From contig SKMM01000063.1 in the NCBI GenBank assembly GCA_007121055.1, positions 1-16,313 of the forward strand: a DNA stretch of 16,313 bases, given 5' to 3'. The position numbers and the translations under genes were made by a program. Below the pieces are notes generated by a model. That model had not been told where the DNA came from. It ran no database searches and saw only the letters and a list, made by a program, of their open reading frames with translations. Shown here piece after piece: positions 8,047 to 14,873 of the stretch. Numbering within the stretch: position 1 is the stretch's first letter; each line of letters starts with the position of its first letter. This DNA comes from Paracoccaceae bacterium (GTDB taxonomy: Bacteria > Pseudomonadota > Alphaproteobacteria > Rhodobacterales > Rhodobacteraceae).

Positions 8047-11000
8047 TCAGAACCGCTGGATGCTGTCGCTCGCGGTCGGCGCCCCCGACCAGGAGCGGCG
8101 CAGGCGCTTGAGCCAGGTTGCACCGCGGTTGTATTGCGTCTGCATCATCTCGGCCACGGCCACGTCATAGTGCAGCTGCAGGCCCCAGATGTCGCTGATG
8201 TAGCGCCCCTCCTTGCGCATGCGGTCGAGAAGCGCCAGCGCCTCGGCGTAGCTGAGGCCGCCGTCGCGCTGCAGGATCATCTGCAGGCGGTAGTCGACGT
8301 CATGGGCCATCTTGGCGTCGCCGCAGATCATCACATGGGCGGCGGGGTGCATCAGGTCGCGCGCGACCTCCGCGCCGTCGGCGTCGAGCGCGTCCTGCAC
8401 ATAGGCCTTGGCGGGCCCGGCGCGGGAAAACGCCACCGACAGACGCGACAGGTAGCCGCCGGTCCGCCAGCCCACGACGCGGCCGCGTTCGAGGAACTCG
8501 TCGGAGTCGCGGCAGCCGAAATAGAGCGACACCGGGGTGTCGCCGCCGGCGCGGACGCCGCGGGCCACGCGGTCCTCCATGGCGCCGCAGAGTGCTGCGA
8601 TCCCGGTGCCCGCGGCGATCATCAGCACGGGGCCGCCGGGCGCGTCGGGCAGGCCGCGCGGGGCCTTCTTGAGCGCGATGCGCACCTGCGCGCCGGCCGG
8701 CTGGGCGGCGAGGTAGTGCGAGGCGATGCCCCGCACCAGCCGTCCGTCCTGGCGTTGCGAGCTGTAGACCCCCACCATCAGCCAGATCCGGCCCGGATGG
8801 GTCCGCGGCGTCGAGGCGATGGAGTAGAGCCGCGGCTTGAGCCGGGGCAGGAGCTGGATCAGCACCTCGAAGGGCGGCACGTTCTCGGGGAAGGCGTCGA
8901 ACAGGTCGACGACGGTGACGTAATCCTCCTGCAACCGGTCGAGAAGCTCGCGCCGCTCGGCCCCGTCATCCTCGCCGTTCAGGACCCACACCCACAGCTC
9001 CAGCTGCCGGGCCCCGTCGCCGCCCATGTCGAGCATCGCGGCCAGCAGCTCCTCCGGAGCGGCGGGCATTGACAAGTCCAGATCCTCGGTCAGGAGCTTG
9101 CGCAGCGAATAGCCGGCGCGGAACCGCGCCAGTGCCTCGTTCGAAGCGCCATGGGCGCGGAACCAGGTCTCGGGCGGCAGGCCGAGATGGATGCAGAGCC
9201 GGGCGACCAGATCCTCGGGGTTGCGCGGGTGGACGGCCACATGGTCGCCCGGCGCGTAGGCAGGCGCCTCCCCGGCTGCGTCCAGCAGCGCCTGCGGCAG
9301 ATCGATGGCGATGAAGCGGGTCGACCGCGGCTCCTTGGGCTGGCGCAGCATCTCGGTGTTGGTGGCGATGGTGCCGACCTCGCGCGGGTCGGGGGGCGGG
9401 TCGCGCTGCGGCGGGATCAGCTCCACCAGCGGGCGGCGCACGGGGCAGACGCGCTGCTCCTTGCCCCAGCGCTTGACGAACATCTCGATCCAGCGCTTGA
9501 CCGTGTCGGCCTGCCCGGCGATCTCGTCGGCGGTCTCGAGGCTGGCCATGCGGTCGGCGCCTGCGGCGGCGAGGGCGGCGTCCATGGTGTGGGCGGCGCG
9601 GCAGAACTGCGGATAGATCCGGTTGCCGAGGCCGATCACGGCGAATCGGGTCTCGGACAGGGCGCCCGCCGGCGCCTCCTCCAGCGCGGCGAGCAGCGCC
9701 TCGCCGCTTTGCGGCACGTCGCCGTCGCGGCAGGTGGCGACGATGGCGAGTACGCGCGACTTGGCGGCGAGCTCCTCGACCGTGACCTCGTCCATCGACT
9801 TGACCGTGGGCGAGAGCCCGGCGAGGCGGCGGGCGGCCTGGTGGGCATAGCCTTCGGCGGTCCCGGTCTCGGAGGCGTAGATGATCAGCGGGTGGGTGGT
9901 GCGGGCCGGGGCCTTGCGCGCCGCCCGCGGCGGGGCGGCCGCGGTCTCGTCCATCTGCGCGACCCACCGGTCGGCGGCGTAGGCGTAGCAGGGCTTGAGC
10001 ATGAAGTCCCGCATCTCGTGGTGCCACACGGGCGTGGTGGAGCCGCCCGCCGCCGGCACGATCCAGGAGCCCTGGGCGGGGCATTCGCGGCCCGCGCGTT
10101 TCTCGCGCAGGTCGTGGATCATGAACTGGCGCGAGGCGGTCTGGTGGTCGACCAGCGTCACCCGCGCCTGCTGGAAGGAGTGCAGGATCGCCACGTTCAG
10201 TTCCAGGAAGGCCCGGTCGCGCCAGAGCGTCTGTTCGCTGGAGGTGTCGAGGCCCAGCGCCTCGGCGATGTCGAGGGCGCGGTCGTAGCGGCCGGGCTCC
10301 CACAGGTCGCGGGCGATCTCGGTGCCCATGAACCAGCCGTTGAAGGGCACGCAGCCGTAATTGATGCCGCCGATTTCCAGCCGGAAGTTGGAGATCGCCG
10401 GGACCGCGCACCATTTCATCCCGAGCGCCGCGATGCCGGGTTCGGTGGGGTGGCTGATCGGGACCTCCAGCACCTCCTCGGGGTCGAGCGGGTAGAGGCG
10501 CGGCGCCTCGTCCGGAAGCTCGATCACCAGCGGCAGGACGTCATAGTCGCCGCGCGGCTCGGGCGGGGTCCAGCCCAACCCCTCGATGGCGCGGGTGAGC
10601 TCGAGATTGGCGCGGTCGCCCAGGATGCGGCCGTCGGGCATCTGGTAGGCGGCGTAGCGGATGAGCTGGCTGTTCCAGATCCGCGGGCCCCAGCGTTCGC
10701 CCGGGCCCAGCGCGCGGAACACTGTCAGCACGATCTCGATGTTGCCGCCATTGGTGGCGGTGCGCAGGTGCTGGATGCATTCGGCCTGCATCGCGTCCGG
10801 GTCGGTGACGTTGCGGCAGTCGCGCACGATCAGGTTCTTCCACGAGATCCGGCCGATGCATTTCGGCGCATTGCGCCAGGCGAGCTTGGCGCCGTAGTCA
10901 AGCTCCTCGGCGCTGTGGGTGTAGGTGCCGGTGGCGCGGACCTCGCGCTGGATCGCGGCCCAGCGCTTGCGGGTCTTGGCGTCGGACCAGCCGAGCTCGG

Positions 11001-12018
11001 CGGCGACCTGGTCGACGAAGGTGCGCGCCTCGGCCAGAAGGCGTTCCTGCTGGGCCATGGGTTCGGCCACGATGCGCGCGACCCGGTCGAACAGCACCCG
11101 CCAGCCGCGCTCCATCTCCGGGTCGAGCGGGTGGCCGAAGCGGCCGAGCGTGTCGAGCAGGGGGGCTGCGAGGCGGGCGTATTCGCCGGCGGGGATCTGG
11201 TTGACCTGGTGGATGCGGGCGAGGTTGCGCAACTCGTCACGCAGCCCGTCTGGGTCGCCCGCGGCCTGGCCCAGGAACACCACCGTGTCGATCAGATGGC
11301 GCGACAGCGTGTCCATGTCGGCGGTGCGGAACAGCCCCACCAGCTCGGGATGGGCGTCGAACAGCGACTTGTAGAAGAAGATGCCGGCGGCCTGCGCATC
11401 GGCCAGCATCGCCTCGGCGCCGGCGCGCATGCGCTGCACCACGGCGGGCGCCAGCGCGGCGTCCTGCTCGGCGCGGATGGCGTTCATCGGCGCCTCGATG
11501 TGGCGTCGGAAGAACCGGGCGAGTGCCGAGTCCGCGCCGCGGGCGATGTCGGCGCGCTCGTACTCCTCCAGATACGGCGCCTTGGTGAGCGTCCACAGGA
11601 ACGCCTCGCGCGCCACCTCCCAGCTGCCGGGGCGCATGCCATAGGTGGCGAAGAAGGCGCCGCACTCGGCGATGCTGTGGCAGCGCGCGTCGCGCGCGGC
11701 GGGGGCGATGGCGTAGGCCTCGCGCAGGGTGGCCTCGACGGTGGGGTCGAGGCCGCGCACCGCGAGGTCGAAGAGCATGAGGAATTCCAGGGGCGCCTGC
11801 TGGGCGGTCATTCCGAAAGCCTGTTCCAGCCCGGGGAGCCGCGTGGTCAGGCGTTCGAAAAACAGTTCGGCCAGTGCCGAGTCCTGCAATAGAAACTTGC
11901 TCCAACTGTCTCGGACAAGGACTTTTTCGACCGCAGACAATTCCGCTGAATCGACCGATATGGAGGCCGCCGGACGGCCTTCGGCGACGATACGCCCGGT
12001 TGCGAACCCCTTTGTCAC
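8047..12018 (-). CDS. nos: Globin-fused nitric oxide synthase with complete reductase (globin-like/globin/NOSox/FMN/FAD-NADPH)
   Basis: The 1323-residue single-chain enzyme is predicted to oxidise L-arginine to citrulline and NO using O2 and NADPH. Domains in order: (a) globin-like, about 27-178, with Phe123 where proximal His is expected; (b) globin, about 192-325, with Tyr216 at B10, Phe230 at CD1 and proximal His270; (c) NOS oxygenase, about 328-687, with haem-thiolate Cys387 in WRNAPKCIGR, substrate Glu567 in GWFMGTEI, Arg570, and pterin-region Trp652; (d) flavodoxin, about 708-850, with phosphate loop SETGTAEGYA (716-725); (e) reductase, with FAD motif PRLYSIAST (1062-1070), NADPH motif AAGTGIAAL, SR...KxYVQD (1198-1208) and ICGDAKMA. 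There is no CxxxxC zinc hook before the oxygenase, no flavodoxin autoinhibitory insert and no obvious calmodulin helix in the Ala/Pro/Arg linker (690-709). The GTG start at 12018 has GGAGGAG 8 nt upstream. It diverges from the H-NOX gene. Globin-NOS is known from Synechococcus PCC 7335 (from memory). Confidence 0.95.
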   Translation of the reverse strand: MTKGFATGRIVAEGRPAASISVDSAELSAVEKVLVRDSWSKFLLQDSALAELFFERLTTRLPGLEQAFGMTAQQAPLEFLMLFDLAVRGLDPTVEATLREAYAIAPAARDARCHSIAECGAFFATYGMRPGSWEVAREAFLWTLTKAPYLEEYERADIARGADSALARFFRRHIEAPMNAIRAEQDAALAPAVVQRMRAGAEAMLADAQAAGIFFYKSLFDAHPELVGLFRTADMDTLSRHLIDTVVFLGQAAGDPDGLRDELRNLARIHQVNQIPAGEYARLAAPLLDTLGRFGHPLDPEMERGWRVLFDRVARIVAEPMAQQERLLAEARTFVDQVAAELGWSDAKTRKRWAAIQREVRATGTYTHSAEELDYGAKLAWRNAPKCIGRISWKNLIVRDCRNVTDPDAMQAECIQHLRTATNGGNIEIVLTVFRALGPGERWGPRIWNSQLIRYAAYQMPDGRILGDRANLELTRAIEGLGWTPPEPRGDYDVLPLVIELPDEAPRLYPLDPEEVLEVPISHPTEPGIAALGMKWCAVPAISNFRLEIGGINYGCVPFNGWFMGTEIARDLWEPGRYDRALDIAEALGLDTSSEQTLWRDRAFLELNVAILHSFQQARVTLVDHQTASRQFMIHDLREKRAGRECPAQGSWIVPAAGGSTTPVWHHEMRDFMLKPCYAYAADRWVAQMDETAAAPPRAARKAPARTTHPLIIYASETGTAEGYAHQAARRLAGLSPTVKSMDEVTVEELAAKSRVLAIVATCRDGDVPQSGEALLAALEEAPAGALSETRFAVIGLGNRIYPQFCRAAHTMDAALAAAGADRMASLETADEIAGQADTVKRWIEMFVKRWGKEQRVCPVRRPLVELIPPQRDPPPDPREVGTIATNTEMLRQPKEPRSTRFIAIDLPQALLDAAGEAPAYAPGDHVAVHPRNPEDLVARLCIHLGLPPETWFRAHGASNEALARFRAGYSLRKLLTEDLDLSMPAAPEELLAAMLDMGGDGARQLELWVWVLNGEDDGAERRELLDRLQEDYVTVVDLFDAFPENVPPFEVLIQLLPRLKPRLYSIASTPRTHPGRIWLMVGVYSSQRQDGRLVRGIASHYLAAQPAGAQVRIALKKAPRGLPDAPGGPVLMIAAGTGIAALCGAMEDRVARGVRAGGDTPVSLYFGCRDSDEFLERGRVVGWRTGGYLSRLSVAFSRAGPAKAYVQDALDADGAEVARDLMHPAAHVMICGDAKMAHDVDYRLQMILQRDGGLSYAEALALLDRMRKEGRYISDIWGLQLHYDVAVAEMMQTQYNRGATWLKRLRRSWSGAPTASDSIQRF

Positions 12019-12060
12019 CTGGACCGCTCCTCCACACCTGCCTCGGCATCCGGATTACGC

Positions 12061-12075
12061 CTGCATTTCTTGCAG
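12061..12075. promoter_or_regulatory. Candidate operator CTGCA-n5-TGCAG upstream of nos
   Basis: Perfect 5-bp arms CTGCA (12061-12065) and TGCAG (12071-12075) with a 5-bp AT-rich centre lie about 42-57 bp before the nos GTG. TGCATTT resembles an NsrR half-site, but the arm spacing does not fit the full NsrR palindrome. The binding protein is unknown. Confidence 0.3.
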
Positions 12076-12128
12076 ACCCCTGCCCATAGCGGGCGGACAT
12101 TAAGGGCAAGTGAACCCTGCGCCAAGTG

Positions 12129-12141
12129 CAATCCTTGATTG
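12129..12141. promoter_or_regulatory. Candidate operator CAATC-CTT-GATTG
   Basis: A perfect palindrome with 5-bp arms and a 3-bp centre overlaps the weak plus-strand -35 box at 12139. TTGAT inside it is an FNR/DNR-type half-site, but the second half is not at the FNR spacing. Function is not established. Confidence 0.25.
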
Positions 12142-12225
12142 AGTGGATGCGATCGTCATGCTACCTGTGAGATTTACGATGGGTGTGGTGCGGGTGTCGT
12201 TCAATCTGCGCCCCCGGGGGAGGTG

Positions 12226-12261
12226 AGCGCTAGGCCATCCCAAGGGCGCTAACGGTTTTTT
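12226..12261 (+). terminator. Hairpin plus T6 in the H-NOX leader region
   Basis: AGCGC (12226-12230) pairs with GCGCT (12246-12250), extended by one G-T wobble, with a 13-nt loop. Five bases later comes a run of six T (12256-12261), the only such run in this GC-rich region. On the plus strand it could be a leader attenuator or end a short transcript. The stem is short, so this is tentative. Confidence 0.3.
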
Positions 12262-12468
12262 CACGCCTGCCCGGCAGGAATGGGGTGCGAAAGGTGCCGT
12301 CGGTGTCCCGGCGGCGTGGAGGGATCGATGGGGACGGCCAGCTGCGTGCCGCGGTAAAGCCCGGTCGGTCGCCCAGGAGCGGATAGGTGGGTGCTGCCGC
12401 GGTGTGGTTTCCGGCGTTGCCGGGCGTTGTGCGCGCGGCCGTGCAGGCTAGGGAGAAAGCGCTGGCGC

Positions 12469-13014
12469 ATGTACGGCATGATCCATCAGGCCCTGCGCGA
12501 CATGGCATTGCGCGAGATCACCGAGGCGGAATGGAGCGACCTGTTGCGGCGGGGCGGGCATGCGCGGCCCGTGTGCATCGGGCTGGAGTATTACTCCGAC
12601 GAAACCACCATGGCGCTGATGGATCTGGTGGCGCGCCGGCTCGATCTGCCGGTGGAGGAGTTTCTGCAGGCCTTCGGACGGCTCTGGATCGATTTCGCCG
12701 GGGCCTCGGCCTATGGGCGCATTCTCGACATGGCGGGGGATGATTTCGTGTCGTTTCTCCAGAGCCTCGACCGCATGCATTCCAGCATCCGGTCCAACAT
12801 GCCGCGGGCGGACATGCCGTCCTTCGAGGTGGTCGCGGCGGATGCGCGGGCGATCCGGCTTCGGTACCGGTCGAGCCGCGAGGGGCTTGCGCCCTTCGTG
12901 CAGGGGATCCTTGCGGCCGCCGCCGAACGGTTCGACGAGAAGGTGACGATCCGTCACGCGCCGGAGGACGGGGCGGTTCGGTTCGACATCCTGCGGGCGG
13001 GCCCCGATGATTGA
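12469..13014 (+). CDS. hnoX: H-NOX haem nitric oxide sensor protein
   Basis: The 181-residue stand-alone H-NOX (haem NO/oxygen-binding) protein is a cytoplasmic NO sensor that usually controls a partner kinase or cyclase. Proximal haem ligand His104 lies in SLDRMHSS. The haem-propionate motif YxSxR is Tyr133-Ser135-Arg137. Ile5 and Pro117, residues that shape the haem in the family, are also present. No tyrosine occurs from 134 to the C-terminus, so the distal-pocket Tyr linked to O2 binding is absent and NO selectivity is likely. The start is ATG 12469, giving the canonical MYGMIHQAL (family MxGxI); an upstream in-frame start at 12391 adds a Cys/Arg-rich leader unlike the family. A purine-rich AGGGAGAAAG lies about 14 nt upstream, longer than ideal. 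Its stop overlaps the kinase start by 8 nt, and nos diverges upstream. Confidence 0.93.
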   Translation: MYGMIHQALRDMALREITEAEWSDLLRRGGHARPVCIGLEYYSDETTMALMDLVARRLDLPVEEFLQAFGRLWIDFAGASAYGRILDMAGDDFVSFLQSLDRMHSSIRSNMPRADMPSFEVVAADARAIRLRYRSSREGLAPFVQGILAAAAERFDEKVTIRHAPEDGAVRFDILRAGPDD

Positions 13015-14659
13015 GGGCGGGCCATTTCCCCAGGCAACGCCGGCCGAGGGCCTCGAGCTGAGCCCGGAGGAGCTGTCGACGTTGTTTCCGGCCCATCTGG
13101 TGCTGGGCGCGGATGGCGTGATCATCGATGCCGGCCCGTCGCTGCGGCGCCAGTGCGGGCCCGATCTGCTGGGCCGGTGCTTTTTCGACTGCGTGACGCT
13201 GGAACGGCCTGCGGGCGTCGGCTGCATGGACGGTTTGCGCGCCCACCGCCGGGCGCTGATCCTGCGGCTGGAGGGGGAGCAGTCGCTGCGCCTGCGTGGT
13301 CTGCTGCTGGACCGGGGGGAGCGGCTGTGGCTGATGCTGGGCCACATCCCGGACCTGCAGGCCGAAGCCGGCCGGCAGCCGCTTCAGATCGCCGATTTTT
13401 CGCCCACCGACGGCACGCTCGACATGATGCTGGCCGCCGAGATGCGCTCGGGCATGCTGGCCGAGACGCGGGCGCTGGCCACCGCGCTGGAGGAGCAGCG
13501 CAACAAGGCCGAGGCCGCAAACCGCGCCAAGAGCGCCTTCCTGACCACCATGAGCCACGAGATCCGCACCCCGATGAACGCGGTGCTGGGCGTGGCAAAC
13601 ATCCTCGCCGACACCGAGCTCACGGACGAACAGCGCGACTGGCTCGACGTGATGACCGCCTCGGGGCATTCGCTGATGGAGCTTCTGAACAACATCCTCG
13701 ATCTGTCGAAGATCGAGGCGGGATTGATGGAGCTGCGCCCCGAACCCTTCGACCTGCGCGAGCTGGCGCGGTCGGTGCATGGGCTGTTCGCGCCGGCCGC
13801 GGCGATGAAGGACATCCGCATGACGCTGGATTTCGACCTCGAAGGCAGCGTCTATGTGGGTGATTCGCTGCGCGTGCGGCAGGTGTTGTCCAATCTGGTC
13901 GGCAACGCCACGAAATTCACCGAAGCCGGGCAGATCGCCATCACCATCCGCGACCGGGTGGAGGAGGGGCGGCGGCTGGTGGAGCTGTCGGTCAAGGACA
14001 CCGGGATCGGGATCTCGGCCGAGGCGATCTCGCGGCTGTTCCGGGCCTTCACCCAGGCCGACAGTTCGACCACGCGGCGCTATGGGGGCACCGGGCTGGG
14101 GCTGTCGATCTCGAAATCCCTGGTCGAGCAGATGGGCGGCGACATCCGCGTCCAGAGCCGGGTCGGGCGTGGGTCGACCTTCACCGCCCTGATCCCGCTG
14201 GCGATGACCGAACAGGCGGACGCGGTGCGGCCCGTGCCGGCGGCGGTGCCCGACCCGGGCGGGCCGCTGCATGCGCTGATCGTGGAGGACAATGCCACGA
14301 ACCGGTTGATCCTGTCGCACTACCTGCGCCGGATGGGCCACAGCTACGACGCGGCCAACAACGGGCAGCAGGCCATCGCCCTGTGGGAGGAGCAGGAGTA
14401 CGACGTCATCATCATGGACATCGAGATGCCGGTGCTCGACGGGCTGGTGGCGACGCGGGAACTGCGCCGGCGGGAGCGGGCGCTGGGCCGGCGCTACACC
14501 CCGATCATCGCGCTGTCGGCCGACGCGATGATGCAGAAGCGCGAGACGGCGCTGAGCGTCGGCATGGACAGCTATCTGACCAAACCCGTGAGCCTGGAGG
14601 AGATCGAGGAACGGATCCGAACCATCTGCGCCGAGACGTCCCGGCAGGCGTCGGGGTGA
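13007..14659 (+). CDS. Hybrid histidine kinase with HNOBA-like sensor and receiver domain
   Basis: The 550-residue protein has no membrane segment. The N-terminal part (about 20-150; LSTLFPAHLVLGADG, FFDCVTLERP) resembles HNOBA, the PAS-like domain that partners H-NOX in soluble guanylate cyclase. A helical linker (about 155-175) follows. The kinase core has phosphoacceptor His184 in MSHEIRTP, N-box Asn300 in NLVGNATKF, Asp331 in DTGIGI, and RRYGGTGLGL. The C-terminal receiver has acidic pair Glu427-Asp428, phosphoacceptor Asp471 in IIMDIEMP and Lys526 in YLTKPV. No HPt or DNA-binding domain is present, so the phosphate must pass to a protein not visible here, or the receiver acts intramolecularly. 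The start overlaps the H-NOX stop (ATGATTGA), implying coupling and a direct H-NOX partner. Its role is therefore probably NO-dependent phosphorelay control. Confidence 0.9.
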   Translation: MIEGGPFPQATPAEGLELSPEELSTLFPAHLVLGADGVIIDAGPSLRRQCGPDLLGRCFFDCVTLERPAGVGCMDGLRAHRRALILRLEGEQSLRLRGLLLDRGERLWLMLGHIPDLQAEAGRQPLQIADFSPTDGTLDMMLAAEMRSGMLAETRALATALEEQRNKAEAANRAKSAFLTTMSHEIRTPMNAVLGVANILADTELTDEQRDWLDVMTASGHSLMELLNNILDLSKIEAGLMELRPEPFDLRELARSVHGLFAPAAAMKDIRMTLDFDLEGSVYVGDSLRVRQVLSNLVGNATKFTEAGQIAITIRDRVEEGRRLVELSVKDTGIGISAEAISRLFRAFTQADSSTTRRYGGTGLGLSISKSLVEQMGGDIRVQSRVGRGSTFTALIPLAMTEQADAVRPVPAAVPDPGGPLHALIVEDNATNRLILSHYLRRMGHSYDAANNGQQAIALWEEQEYDVIIMDIEMPVLDGLVATRELRRRERALGRRYTPIIALSADAMMQKRETALSVGMDSYLTKPVSLEEIEERIRTICAETSRQASG

Positions 14660-14661
14660 CG

Positions 14662-14701
14662 CCGCGGGCCATGGGCCGGGGCGGGACGTGGATGCCCGCG
14701 G
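14662..14701 (+). terminator. Weak stem-loop downstream of the hybrid kinase
   Basis: CCGCGGGC (14662-14669) and GCCCGCGG (14694-14701) could pair around a 24-nt loop, starting a few bases after the kinase stop. There is no T-run. The rest of the 214-bp gap to the next gene shows nothing I can name. Confidence 0.25.
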
Positions 14702-14873
14702 TCTGAGCGCCGGGCAGGCCTGCGGGCCGGGGTCTGTGCGCCACCGATTGACGGCCGCGCCGCGATGCGGGACGGTCAGCCAGCGGGTCGCGGGACGGCG
14801 CCCACCGGCGCCATGGTCCGGGTGGCCGGGTGCGCGCCGTCCCGGGCACACCATGCACGCACAGGAGCGCCCC

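Larger units (their letters stand above)
12019..12468. promoter_or_regulatory. 450-bp divergent control region between nos and the H-NOX gene
   Basis: This gap holds no convincing gene on either strand. It must contain both promoters, but neither is clear. A weak plus-strand pair, TTGAGT (12139-12144) and TACCTG (12162-12167) with 17-bp spacing, would give a leader of nearly 300 nt before the H-NOX start. Near the nos side lie two short palindromes, listed separately, and two near-direct copies of CAAGTG 16 bp apart (12107 and 12123). A hairpin plus T-run occurs at 12226-12261, and CCTGCC/GGCAGG palindromic bases at 12266-12278. I found no full FNR, NsrR or NorR consensus site. Confidence 0.6.

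Noticed and set aside
9151..11892. A 913-codon open frame on the plus strand
   Set aside because: It lies fully antisense to nos; its Arg/Gly/Ala/His-rich translation has no domain pattern and arises from the GC-rich third-position bias of the real gene.
5207..12018. TRAP transporter as the arginine supply for the NOS
   Set aside because: The TRAP operon is convergent with nos, not co-transcribed, and the DctP conserved arginine suits carboxylate ligands; nothing in the sequence points to arginine.
12061..12080. Full NsrR site upstream of nos
   Set aside because: TGCATTT matches a half-site, but the second arm is two bases too close and lacks the AAATGCA form; it is kept only as an unnamed palindrome.
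12129..12150. FNR/DNR box (TTGAT-n4-ATCAA) upstream of nos/H-NOX
   Set aside because: Only the first half-site TTGAT is present; the base at the second half reads TGGAT, too far from ATCAA.
8047..14659. Recent transfer of the NO island by a mobile element
   Set aside because: No integrase, transposase, tRNA target or flanking direct repeat was seen, and base composition by eye matches the neighbours. Older transfer remains possible but cannot be shown here.
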